Assembly: GCA_016125135.1 (NCBI GenBank) | Contig: WGMJ01000002.1 | Location: 1 to 64,000 of the forward strand | Reading direction: 5' to 3' | Length of the DNA: 64,000 nt | Source of the DNA: Alphaproteobacteria bacterium | GTDB lineage: Bacteria > Pseudomonadota > Alphaproteobacteria > Micavibrionales > Micavibrionaceae | Shown: one piece after another, positions 1-8,879 of the stretch | Numbering within the stretch: the stretch's first letter is position 1 | Layout of the letters: each line of letters starts with the position of its first letter | Made by a program: the position numbers and the translations under genes | The notes under the pieces: model-generated | The model's input: only the letters and a program-made list of their open reading frames with translations | What the model was told of the DNA's origin: nothing | Databases searched by the model: none

Positions 1-1540
1 GGAGCCACAAGGTAAGTTGCCGGCATGACAAACCGCAATCGTTACTGAGGCATCCTCAGAGAGTGCCAAAGCAGGTTTGCGTTCAGGGAATATAATTTCC
101 TTGCGCAAGGAGGATGTCATCTGGGCGCAGGCTGGCAAGGGGTTAAAAGCTGGTGACGTTGTGCTTGTCGAAACGGCAGAGAAAAAAGACAATTATTATT
201 TAAGGCAGATCCCGCTTGTGCAGGGTGGGCTTGTTGCTATTGATCCGCATACCGGCCGCGTGTTGGCGATGCAAGGCGGTTGGGGCTATGAAGGAAGTGT
301 CTTCAACCGCGTGACACAGGCTTACCGCCAGCCCGGTTCGGCATTCAAGCCTTTTGTGTATCTGGCTGCGCTTGATAAGGGCTATACACCATCTTCCCGC
401 GTTGTTGACGGGCCAATTACATACACAGATTCTGCAGGGAATGTCTGGCAGCCAGAGAATTACCACAATGATTATCTTGGCCCGACACCTATTCGTGTGG
501 GGGTTGAAAAGTCCCGCAACCTGATGACGATCCGTTTGGCACAACAGATCGGCATGGATGCGGTTATGGAGTACGCCTCGAAATTCGGCATTGGTGAGCG
601 TTTGCAGCGCAACCTCTCGAATGTGTTGGGGGCTGGTGAAACAACCCTCCTGAAGCTAACAAATGCGTATGCGATGCTGGTCAATGGGGGCCAGAAAATT
701 GAACCAACCTTTATTGACCGTATTCAGGATCGTTACGGCGAGACAATATATAAAAACGATGAGCGTGCATGTGTGGGCTGTGGCCCAAAAGTACGTTGGG
801 AGCGACAAGACGCACCTGCTGCTGCCGATAACGCAGAACAAATCGCAGATCCGCGCACGGCCTACCAGATGGTTTCAATTCTTGAAGGTGTAGTGCAGCG
901 TGGAACGGCAACAAGGCTGAAAGATCTGGGCCGTCCCGTTGGCGGTAAAACCGGCACAACAAATGATTCAAAAGATGCGTGGTTTATCGGTTTTACGCCT
1001 GACCTTGCGGTGGGTGTTTATGTAGGGTTTGACCAGCCGAAAAGTCTGGGCGAGAAGGAAACCGGTTCAAGCGTCGCGGTACCGATTTTCAAATCATTTA
1101 TGCAGGCGGCATTGAAGGATGTGCCGCCTGCGCCATTCCGTATTCCGGCAGGTATCAAACTGGTGCGTGTAAACCCGCGTAGTGGCGAACGTGCTGCAAT
1201 GAATGACCCGCAGGCAATCTGGGAGGCCTATGTAAGTGGCACCGAGCCTGCCGATATTGGCAGTTATGCGTATGAACCTGTGAATCCACTTGAAATGCAG
1301 GATGCGTATGTGAACGAGAATAGCTGGGATGCCCCCTATAACCCGAATGCAATGCCGGCCGAGCAGCCACCGTTACTCAACGAGCCTCAAAGTGAATATG
1401 AACAGCAATATCAGCCGCCAGCTTCGGGGCCATCACCTGCGGCGCCCTCTACAACGGTGCCACCACTTGTGCCAATGGCACCACCCGGGAGCGAAACGCC
1501 TTCTGAGGATGAGGCGCGCGGTTTCCACGGCGTGTATTGA
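1..1540 (+). CDS. mrcA: Penicillin-binding protein 1A, C-terminal part (5' end outside window; in-frame TGA at 26-28)
   Basis: Bifunctional peptidoglycan glycosyltransferase/transpeptidase of the inner membrane; only the region after the glycosyltransferase domain is here. The transpeptidase motifs are all visible: SAFK (serine acyl-enzyme site), SRN, and GKTGTT, followed by a Pro-rich tail typical of class A PBPs. The same reading frame continues upstream of position 77 (a possible TTG start), reading QTAIVTEASSESAKAG from 29, and on to position 2 as EPQGKLPA, but a TGA at 26-28 interrupts it. At this place PBP1A proteins usually read like LPxW, so TGG to TGA is the simplest explanation: nonsense mutation, sequencing error, or a decayed gene. 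The last 130 nt are also coding on the other strand for the next gene. Confidence 0.85.
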
Positions 1541-2733
1541 TCATAATATTCTTTTGACTGTGATTTCATGTATTCAAAAACATGCTGGCTATAAACAATC
1601 GCGAGGAAGGTCCAGAAAAACCCGAAGCGTACATTCTGGTGCACAAGACCGAACAGCATGATTGGGACCATAAGAAGCCAGTAATACCATGGCAGTTTGT
1701 TGAAGACGAAAAAGAGAAACGTTAAGAAGAAGGTCAGACCAAAAATACTGTAACTAAAAAGAATGGTTGCAAGGCCTGAGTGGATTTCAAGTCTACCAAA
1801 ACGTTCAAAGCCACCCTCACCAGCCCCTAATAGAAGATAATGCGGGTATTCTAGTAGACGGAGATAGCCGCGCGCTTCAAGAGAGTCATCTTTCTCGGCA
1901 CCGATGGTTTCAAGCCGGTTAAGTGCTTTATCGAGGAACGAAAGCTCTTGCGTATAAAGGATGTTTTCCATGCCGCCCTTGGCCATAAAAAATATAAAAC
2001 CGAGGAAGATAAGGCATGAGAAAAGTAGATATTGCCGCGCAAAGGAGGGGTGGAATAAAAGTGAAATCAGAAAAATTGTGTAGGTAATCATCCCTGCCTT
2101 CGAGAGGGATAAAATCTGCAAGTACCCGCCTATCACAAGCAAGGCGATATCAAAAATTGTGAAAGGTTGTTCACGCTTGAGTATAACGTAGGCAGTTGCA
2201 ATCAGGAGTGACCAGTAGGCAAGCTGATTGGGCGTAACAAAAGATCCGCTTTCCCGCCATGAAAAAACATTCGGCATAATGTGTGCATAAAAAACCTGTA
2301 TCACCATCAGTGCCGCCAGAATAAAACGCGCAATATTTGTCATCAGCCACGGGTTTGAAGCAAAGAGTGTTACGCCCATCATGAACAGACCAAAATTATA
2401 AAGATAGTAAACGCTGGAAAGCAGAAAGCGGAAATCAGGCAGGAACAGATAGTGCAGGATGTTGATAACGAGTGTTAGTAATGCAAAAAGACCTGCAAAA
2501 AGGAAGGCAGGGTTCACGCGCATAACAGGTGAAACCATATAGCTGAGGAACAGTAACATAATGCCGCCAGCTGCCACCATGTCACCAGGTTGGGGTACAC
2601 CGGGGGGCAATACATAAAAGGGAGAGAGGGCCAGATATATGATCCAGGCGATAGTCATAAGCCCGATCAAAATCGAAGTCGGTGCGCGACCTGATGAAGA
2701 CGGGTTGGTAGGAGTGAGGACTTCGAGAGCCAT
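1411..2733 (-). CDS. O-antigen ligase/polymerase-like multi-pass membrane protein
   Basis: A 440-residue, very hydrophobic protein with about ten membrane segments from residue 20 to 390. The layout (many short loops, one longer periplasmic loop around residues 255-300 rich in charged residues, and an early FVTPNQLAYW loop) resembles the Wzy/WaaL O-antigen ligase superfamily, which joins or polymerises lipid-linked glycans at the periplasmic face. AGAGGACT just upstream of the ATG supports the start. The C-terminal 43 residues, low-complexity and rich in Gly and Ser, lie antisense to the PBP1A tail and may be a product of the overlap rather than a conserved domain. Exact substrate unknown. 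Confidence 0.7.
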   Translation of the reverse strand: MALEVLTPTNPSSSGRAPTSILIGLMTIAWIIYLALSPFYVLPPGVPQPGDMVAAGGIMLLFLSYMVSPVMRVNPAFLFAGLFALLTLVINILHYLFLPDFRFLLSSVYYLYNFGLFMMGVTLFASNPWLMTNIARFILAALMVIQVFYAHIMPNVFSWRESGSFVTPNQLAYWSLLIATAYVILKREQPFTIFDIALLVIGGYLQILSLSKAGMITYTIFLISLLFHPSFARQYLLFSCLIFLGFIFFMAKGGMENILYTQELSFLDKALNRLETIGAEKDDSLEARGYLRLLEYPHYLLLGAGEGGFERFGRLEIHSGLATILFSYSIFGLTFFLTFLFFVFNKLPWYYWLLMVPIMLFGLVHQNVRFGFFWTFLAIVYSQHVFEYMKSQSKEYYDQYTPWKPRASSSEGVSLPGGAIGTSGGTVVEGAAGDGPEAGG

Positions 2734-2823
2734 AGTCCTCTATTTTTATCATCAACATGCAACCACACCAAGTGCAAAACGTTTACGCTTGGTGAACTTT
2801 ACGGGTAATGGTAAAAATATTGC

Positions 2824-3828
2824 ATGAAGACCTTGCAAACCCTCTCTTATTTTATCGCGGCATGTCTGCTTTTCCTGCTGTCGCTGGGGCTGTTTTGTTA
2901 CAGTCTTTATACGGTTTATACCGGCCCGTCACGGTTGGCCGAGGAAAGAATTATTGTTATTCCTAAAGGGGCGTCATCGGCAGCGATTGCGGAAAAACTG
3001 GCGCAGGAAAAAATTATCCGCTCCGCTTTGGCATTCCGCCTTGTTACGGCAGCCAGCGGGCAGCAGGCAAGCCTAAAGGCCGGTGAATACCAATTTGTAC
3101 CTTACAGCACGTTAACAGAGGTTATTCGCAAAATCGAAACGGGCGATGTTTTTGTCCAGCAGGTCACCATCCCCGAGGGATGGACAAGCTACCGTGTTTA
3201 CGAGACTGTACAAAAGCATAATGATTTGCAAGGCACGCTTTCAGCTGTCCCCGCTGAAGGGGCATTGCTGCCGCAAACATATCGCTATCAAACAGGGGAC
3301 ACAAAACAAAGCATTATTACGCGCATGGAAAATGATATGGCGCAAACACTGGAAAAATTATGGCCTGCGCGTGCCGCTGATCTACCGCTTGCAACACCGC
3401 AAGAAGCTTTAGTGCTTGCATCAATCGTCGAGAAGGAAACAGGATTAAAACATGAAGAGCGTGTGCGTGTAGCTGGTGTTTTTATAAACCGTTTGCGTAA
3501 GGGCATGAAACTAGAGACAGACCCTACAGTTATTTATGCGCTCACGAAGGGCCGCGAAAAAAATGCAGGACAGGGCCCGCTTGGCCGTCGGCTTTTGAAA
3601 AAAGATATGGATATCGATTCGCCCTATAACACTTATAAATATGCAGGTCTTCCACCCGGCCCCATCTGTAACCCCGGCGAGGCGGCCATAAAGGCAACGC
3701 TAAACCCCGAGAATCATGCCTATTTATACTTCGTGGCTGATGGAACGGGAGGGCATGTTTTTGCCGAGACTTTCGCGGAGCACCTTAAAAATGTGGCAAA
3801 ATGGCGCAATATCCGTGCCCGGCAATAA
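2824..3828 (+). CDS. mltG: Endolytic peptidoglycan transglycosylase MltG
   Basis: Cleaves nascent glycan strands in the periplasm and is thought to end strand elongation, working with class A PBPs such as the one encoded upstream. One N-terminal membrane segment (about residues 7-30) is followed by a LysM-like region (about 40-105) and the YceG catalytic domain. The signature ASIVEKETG is present, with Glu203 as the expected catalytic residue, and so are the downstream DPTVIYAL and SPYNTYKYAGLPPGPI motifs. Its 334 residues are normal for the family. In many alphaproteobacteria mltG follows fabF/acpP; here it stands alone, divergent from the O-antigen-ligase-like gene across a 90-nt spacer. 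Confidence 0.93.
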   Translation: MKTLQTLSYFIAACLLFLLSLGLFCYSLYTVYTGPSRLAEERIIVIPKGASSAAIAEKLAQEKIIRSALAFRLVTAASGQQASLKAGEYQFVPYSTLTEVIRKIETGDVFVQQVTIPEGWTSYRVYETVQKHNDLQGTLSAVPAEGALLPQTYRYQTGDTKQSIITRMENDMAQTLEKLWPARAADLPLATPQEALVLASIVEKETGLKHEERVRVAGVFINRLRKGMKLETDPTVIYALTKGREKNAGQGPLGRRLLKKDMDIDSPYNTYKYAGLPPGPICNPGEAAIKATLNPENHAYLYFVADGTGGHVFAETFAEHLKNVAKWRNIRARQ

Positions 3829-3903
3829 TTTTTTACAGAAAATCGCTCTGAAGTACCTGAAATTTGCCTAAAATTAACTGTTTTCCTTATAATTTATTAA
3901 GGT

Positions 3904-4395
3904 ATGAGTAATTTAGTTGAAAAAATCCTGCCTGCGCTTACTGACGCAGATGCCCCCACAATCCGCAAGTTCGAATTGCCGGAAGGCGCTGCTATTTTGC
4001 CGCCACTCTGGAAAACCATGGCCGTTGAATTTTTGGTGAATGACCAGAATTGCGCAACCATTCTGCACGACAAGCCGATCCCCGAGAAAATCTACTGGGC
4101 AGAATACGATGTTGATTTTAAAAACCTCACGCTTGTAACCGTCAAGGGCAAAGTGATGGGGTTGGGCGCAAAAATCCAACCGCCCATTCATAAAAAATTG
4201 CGTAACTGCAAAGACTTACAAATCATCATGGTCCAAGAAAAACAAGTGAAGGACTTTTATAAAGTCTCGCTGGTTGTACGTGATACACGCCATCTTGATA
4301 TATTGAAGCAGGAACGTGATGAAGAAGATGCGATTGAAAACCAGAGTAGCGATATGAGTGAAGCGCTCGAGACAGGATGGCAAAGAGATGAGTAA
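3904..4395 (+). CDS. Hypothetical protein, 163 aa
   Basis: Not recognised. A soluble, mixed alpha/beta-looking protein with no signal peptide or membrane segment. Residues 1-60 hold a PPLWKTMAVEFLV stretch, residues 60-120 look like alternating beta strands, and the last 30 residues are strongly acidic (QERDEEDAIE). TAAGG sits directly before the ATG. It is first in a row of three unknown genes: the next start overlaps its stop by 8 nt and the third follows 4 nt after the second, so the three are likely co-transcribed and perhaps act together. Confidence 0.6.
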   Translation: MSNLVEKILPALTDADAPTIRKFELPEGAAILPPLWKTMAVEFLVNDQNCATILHDKPIPEKIYWAEYDVDFKNLTLVTVKGKVMGLGAKIQPPIHKKLRNCKDLQIIMVQEKQVKDFYKVSLVVRDTRHLDILKQERDEEDAIENQSSDMSEALETGWQRDE

Positions 4396-4651
4396 GCCTA
4401 TGCCTGCTGAAAAGCGATATCCATCTTGTGTTACTGATATGGTGATTAAAAAATTTGCCAAAGAGTTACTTGTGGCGGGCGGCATTACAAGAGATGACAA
4501 GGAAAAATTCGAAGCAGAACAGGCGAAATATACCGAACTGCTTGAGCATTATTATATAACAGAATTTGCAGCGCCGGGCGCAGGGTATGAAAACCCCTTC
4601 GTGGCTTTTTCCGAAGCTGTTTCAAAAAAAATCCTGCAACTAAGGGGGTAG
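4388..4651 (+). CDS. Hypothetical protein, 87 aa
   Basis: Not recognised. I place the start at the ATG at 4388, giving MSKPMPAEKRYPS, rather than at the GTG 30 nt upstream, because AGGA lies about 10 nt before it and the short overlap (8 nt with the previous stop) is typical of translational coupling. The protein is small, soluble and charged, with a probable helical middle part (DDKEKFEAEQAKYTELLEHY). It is the middle gene of a three-gene unknown cluster. Confidence 0.5.
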   Translation: MSKPMPAEKRYPSCVTDMVIKKFAKELLVAGGITRDDKEKFEAEQAKYTELLEHYYITEFAAPGAGYENPFVAFSEAVSKKILQLRG

Positions 4652-4655
4652 GGGT

Positions 4656-5984
4656 ATGGCACTAACAGCAGCAGAGCAGGCGCGTTATGATGCGTTTCAG
4701 GCACAATTGCGATCGGTTTCTCAGGCATCAATTCCTGGAGCTGATCTAATCCCAGGGGGACCGGGAGCAGATGTTCGTTTAGTCAGAAGTATCATTGGTG
4801 TGAACGCCGATGAGCGTATTCAGGGGTTACAACGGACTCTTGGGAGCAATGAAGGTTTGAGGGAATCTGTTGCCAGGCTTTTGCCGGAGCCAGATAGAGG
4901 CGAGCAAACTCAAGCACAGAAAGAGCTTGGCCTAAGGAGGTTAGGTGGGATTTTAGAATTGCATGAACAGTACCGGAATCATCCAGAATTCATGCAAGCC
5001 TTATTGGATGACCCAAATGTGATTGCACAATTCCGCAATCCAGATGGATTTGATCGTGCTGCGTTAAGGGGGGCAGTCGAAGCTCGTCGGCAGCAATATG
5101 TTGCTGCGCAATCACAAAGTGGTGGTCAAGCGGCACCAGTGCCCGCAGGATTACCCGAAACAGCACCGTCTGTGGAGACGGAGGCCGAGGCTGGAAGTTT
5201 TGATCTTTCTGGCTTGATGGGTATGTTGGGTATTGAAGGCGGCGGAGATGTGATGGAACAGATTTCCAGCATGTTCATGGGCTTGTTAAACAGAATAGGA
5301 AGTGCGTTACAGGGGAACTTGTCTTTCGAGGGCGCTTCGGGCGTGTTCGGGGATCTTTTCCGCGACGGGATGGATGGCTTCTTCGGTATGATCGGCCGTA
5401 TGTTCGGCATCGGCGGTAGCGCAAATATCGACGTCATGACGAATGGTGATGGCGTTAATTTCCTTGGCACGCTCGCGAGTGTTAATGGCACACCCTTTAT
5501 TCCTGTAACGGTCATCAGCACTGGCCCGGTGAATGATAACCCTATAGAGCTAACGAATGCGAATTATGTGCGGGGGTTTGATATGGCCCGCAATGCAGAA
5601 AACCACACTTGGACGGATGAAAGCACAACGCCTCCGACCACCTATACCTATGAAGAAACGCGTAATGGCTTCCACCATGTCAGGATATCAACAGCAGAAG
5701 ATGACCGTGTTGCCGATCTCTATGTGAACGAAGCCACAGGCGCGGCGCGGATTGAATTGCCATCGGCTGATCTACGATTACTTACCGGAGAAGGCGCGCT
5801 TGCCGACCAGGGCGCTGAATGGGCGCAGGGCCGTGTTATCAGATTTGATCTAACGGCACAACAGCAGGATATGATAAGGGGTCGAAGAGCGTTGCCTGAA
5901 GCCGAAGCGCCAGCAACTCCTGCCGCGCCACCGGCGCCACCACAAGGCCCGCCAACAGATGCTATGGGGTTGCCCCCTGCTTAA
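4656..5984 (+). CDS. Hypothetical protein, 442 aa, with Gly/Met-rich central region
   Basis: Not recognised. Residues 1-150 are soluble and helix-rich. Residues about 185-255 are unusually rich in Gly, Met and Phe (for example GLMGMLGIEGGGD and FFGMIGRMFGIGG), suggesting amphipathic membrane-active or aggregating helices. Residues about 260-400 look beta-rich, and the tail is Pro/Ala-rich (PAAPPAPPQGPP). No classical signal peptide is seen. The start is ATG at 4656, preceded by GGGGTAGGGGT, 4 nt after the previous stop. Its stop overlaps that of the convergent ubiH-like gene by 4 nt. The composition would fit a surface or secreted protein, but that is inference. Confidence 0.6.
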   Translation: MALTAAEQARYDAFQAQLRSVSQASIPGADLIPGGPGADVRLVRSIIGVNADERIQGLQRTLGSNEGLRESVARLLPEPDRGEQTQAQKELGLRRLGGILELHEQYRNHPEFMQALLDDPNVIAQFRNPDGFDRAALRGAVEARRQQYVAAQSQSGGQAAPVPAGLPETAPSVETEAEAGSFDLSGLMGMLGIEGGGDVMEQISSMFMGLLNRIGSALQGNLSFEGASGVFGDLFRDGMDGFFGMIGRMFGIGGSANIDVMTNGDGVNFLGTLASVNGTPFIPVTVISTGPVNDNPIELTNANYVRGFDMARNAENHTWTDESTTPPTTYTYEETRNGFHHVRISTAEDDRVADLYVNEATGAARIELPSADLRLLTGEGALADQGAEWAQGRVIRFDLTAQQQDMIRGRRALPEAEAPATPAAPPAPPQGPPTDAMGLPPA

Positions 5985-7141
5985 ACGCCCATTGCTTTGC
6001 GGGTGAAGAATTCTTTGGCCAGTGCCAGCTTGTTGACCGCATGCAGGCCAATTTTGCGGCTTAAAGCTGTCGGCATAAAATCTGTTGCGAATAATCCATT
6101 CAGTATATCCATGGCGGCCACCATGCCTGTGTTATCGGGCCTGCGCATGCGCTGATATTCTGCCAGTATTATTTTTATATCATCGCTTCCCGTTAGAAGT
6201 CTTGAAAGCGCATCAACATCACGCAAGCCTATATTCAGCCCTTGCCCCGCAAGCGGGTGAATGCCATGCGCCGCATCGGCAATGAGTGCAAGGTTTTTCT
6301 CATTTGTATATTTTTCAGCATGGTTCATAGTGAGTGGAAATTCCCAAATAGGCCCGCCACGTTTCACCGCGCCATAACGGGCAGGGAAGCGCGCTTGTAA
6401 CGCCATATTAAAAGCGTCTTCGCTCCAGTTTTTCGGTGAAGTGCTGCTTGTTGGCACGCTCCAGACGATGCCCGAACGATTTTCTCCCTTTGGCCCGTTT
6501 GGGCAGGGGAGGATAGCAAAGGGGCCTTCCACACGGAAATGTTCGACAGCAATGTTATTGTGCGGTTTTTCGTGTTCGACTACGCAAACAATCGCGCGTT
6601 GTTTATAATCCTTGAAGCGTGATCGGATGCCTGCGGCTTGCCGCACGAATGACTGGCGGCCGTCAGCCCCGACAAGTAATGCGCCTTCAATATGATGCGC
6701 ATTCGTTTTTATTGTGGCAGCATCTTTTTCAAGGTTTATATCTTTCACCTCTTCGTTTGTTAGCCATGTCAGGCCTTTTGAGGCTTCAGCACGGGTAAAA
6801 AGTGCACGGCGCAGAAAATGGTTTTCAACAATCCAGCCGAAGGGTTGGTCCTCTGCTTTGAAATCCAGCAATATATCGCTGGCGCCATCTAATATGTCGA
6901 TATGTTTGATGGGGCAGCCATGTGGCTTTACTTGCTGCCACACACCGGTGCGCGTCAGTATTTGTGACGAGCCATATGAGATGGCGGTGGTGCGCCCGTC
7001 AAATGTGTCTGCCGCTTGTTTGTGCGGGTCATCACGGTCAATACAGATTGTTTCAAGGCCTTGATTTGCCAGCAGGCAAGCCAGCGTTAAGCCCGCCAGC
7101 CCTCCGCCCGCAATAACAATGTCAGCCTTCAGTTTTTTCAT
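5981..7141 (-). CDS. FAD-dependent ubiquinone-biosynthesis hydroxylase (UbiH/UbiF/VisC/COQ6 family)
   Basis: Flavoprotein monooxygenase expected to hydroxylate the aromatic ring of a ubiquinone precursor using NAD(P)H and oxygen. The N-terminal dinucleotide fold GGGLAGLTLA (about residues 12-21), the DG motif VGADGRQSFVR and the second FAD motif ADAAHGIHPLAGQGLN are all present. At 386 residues it is of normal length. The sequence does not tell which ring position is modified, so no exact symbol is given. It lies 2 nt downstream of the acyl-CoA dehydrogenase stop on the same strand, so the two are probably one transcript. Confidence 0.88.
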   Translation of the reverse strand: MKKLKADIVIAGGGLAGLTLACLLANQGLETICIDRDDPHKQAADTFDGRTTAISYGSSQILTRTGVWQQVKPHGCPIKHIDILDGASDILLDFKAEDQPFGWIVENHFLRRALFTRAEASKGLTWLTNEEVKDINLEKDAATIKTNAHHIEGALLVGADGRQSFVRQAAGIRSRFKDYKQRAIVCVVEHEKPHNNIAVEHFRVEGPFAILPCPNGPKGENRSGIVWSVPTSSTSPKNWSEDAFNMALQARFPARYGAVKRGGPIWEFPLTMNHAEKYTNEKNLALIADAAHGIHPLAGQGLNIGLRDVDALSRLLTGSDDIKIILAEYQRMRRPDNTGMVAAMDILNGLFATDFMPTALSRKIGLHAVNKLALAKEFFTRKAMGV

Positions 7142-7143
7142 GC

Positions 7144-8769
7144 TTAGTTCGGGTCAAAACCCATATCTACAAGCGGTGTTGCCAAACTTCGGCGTATTGT
7201 TTCCGCGTGTGCTTCAGCATCTGGCAGTACATGCGCATTGAAGAAGCTTGAAAGCTTTTCACATCCCGCAACTTTGCTCAGGCCCGCCGCGGCAAAGTGA
7301 ATAGCCAAGAAGCTCTGGTAGGGTACAGCAACAAAGGCGACTTTGTTGGGGTCTGGCAGTGCATTCGCGATGATAAGATCAGTAATCTCGTTAATCTTGG
7401 TCGCGGTCGCCGAGTCCAACATCTCTGCGGCATATTGTTTTAATGTTACGCCAGGGCCAGCTTTATCCTGCAACATTTTGCGGAACATGAGGTCCATTGC
7501 TTGAACGCCATTCGTACCTTCGTAAATGGTCAAGATACGTGCATCACGCTGCAATTGCGGTGCGCCGGACTCTTCAATAAAGCCCATGCCACCATGTACC
7601 TGCGTATTTAGTGCGGTTACTTCCTGCGCCATATCTGTGCAGTATGATTTCACAATCGGCGTGAGCAGACCGACATAATCCTCACGTTTCATGTCCATAA
7701 GATACGCTGCTTGATAGGCAAGCGCGCGCGTAGCTGCAGTGAGCGCTTCCATGCGTTGGAGCATCCGGAAAACATCGGCATGTTTATCAATGGTTACAGA
7801 TGTTTTATCAAGCAGTTTTGTGCCTTGTACGCGTCCTTCGGCGTAGGCTTTTGCCATTTGCAAGGCACGCTCTGAAACCCCAACGCCCTGCAAGCCAACA
7901 TGAAGCCTTGCATTGTTCATCATGGTGAACATGTTTTTAAGGCCTTCTCCCTCTGCACCAAGCAGATAGCCTTTGGCACCGCCATTGTCACCATATTGCA
8001 TTGTACAGGTTGGCGAGGCGTGGATGCCCATTTTTTCTTCTATCCCTGTGCAGAGTAAATCATTACGTGTGCCATCTTCCAGAATTTTTGGCACAATGAA
8101 GAGGGAAATTCCTTTTACACCTGCTGGCGCGCCTTCAATACGGGCAAGAACAAGGTGGATAATATTATCGGCTACATCATGCTCACCCCATGTAATGAAT
8201 ATCTTCTGGCCCACAATACCAAAAGACCCATCAGCATTACGAATAGCTTTGGTTGTCAAAGCGCCAAGGTCTGTTCCGGCGTGTGGCTCGGTCAAATTCA
8301 TCGTGCCTGTCCATTCCCCACTTACCATTTTAGGCAGGTATGCGTCTTTCTGTTCTTGTGTACCGTAATGGTCGATTGTTTCCGCAGCACCTTGTGTAAG
8401 AAGTGGACCTAGCCCGAATGATAAGTTCGCGGCCTGTACCATTTCACTAACCGGAAAGCTCACGACCCATGGTAGGCCTTGACCGCCATATTGCTGTGGA
8501 AATGGCAAGCTGCCCCAGCCATTTGTACGGAATTCGGTATAGGCATCCTTGAATCCCGGCGCTGTTGTCACAACACCATTACTCAGTTTTGTACCTTCTT
8601 GGTCGCCACTACGGTTCAATGGGGCCAAAACACCGCCCGTAAGTTTACTCGCTTCGGTCAAAATCATTTCAATTGTGTTGTCATCAACGTCAGCACGTTG
8701 TGGCAGCTTATCAAGAGGTAATGACTTGAGCGTGTCCATCTGGCGCTGAACGGGGGCGGTGTACGACAT
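7144..8769 (-). CDS. Acyl-CoA dehydrogenase with extended C-terminus
   Basis: FAD enzyme for the alpha,beta-dehydrogenation of acyl-CoA, first step of beta-oxidation. The hallmark MNLTEPHAGTDLGAL, the later GGMGFIEESGAPQLQRD and the IYEGTNGVQAMD motif carrying the expected catalytic Glu are all present. I start at the ATG at 8769 (MSYTAPVQRQMD), which has AGAAGGAA about 8 nt upstream and matches the usual N-terminus of the long (about 590 aa) subfamily; an extended frame to 8931 would run into the divergent gene. At 541 residues the C-terminal extension is a little shorter than usual. Upstream of the ubiH-like gene. Confidence 0.92.
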   Translation of the reverse strand: MSYTAPVQRQMDTLKSLPLDKLPQRADVDDNTIEMILTEASKLTGGVLAPLNRSGDQEGTKLSNGVVTTAPGFKDAYTEFRTNGWGSLPFPQQYGGQGLPWVVSFPVSEMVQAANLSFGLGPLLTQGAAETIDHYGTQEQKDAYLPKMVSGEWTGTMNLTEPHAGTDLGALTTKAIRNADGSFGIVGQKIFITWGEHDVADNIIHLVLARIEGAPAGVKGISLFIVPKILEDGTRNDLLCTGIEEKMGIHASPTCTMQYGDNGGAKGYLLGAEGEGLKNMFTMMNNARLHVGLQGVGVSERALQMAKAYAEGRVQGTKLLDKTSVTIDKHADVFRMLQRMEALTAATRALAYQAAYLMDMKREDYVGLLTPIVKSYCTDMAQEVTALNTQVHGGMGFIEESGAPQLQRDARILTIYEGTNGVQAMDLMFRKMLQDKAGPGVTLKQYAAEMLDSATATKINEITDLIIANALPDPNKVAFVAVPYQSFLAIHFAAAGLSKVAGCEKLSSFFNAHVLPDAEAHAETIRRSLATPLVDMGFDPN

Positions 8770-8879
8770 AGGCAAATTTCCTTCTTTTTTTATGATTGAG
8801 GCAGGAAATTTAGCATAATTATTACAGAGGTCAAACTGGCACACCCCTTGCAAAACATTGATTTTTGTAGGGTATACAC

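Noticed and set aside
1-1540. Recoding of TGA as Trp as an explanation of the stop in PBP1A
   Set aside because: Many genes here end with TGA at the expected place (PBP1A itself, adk, mutM) and Trp is otherwise TGG.
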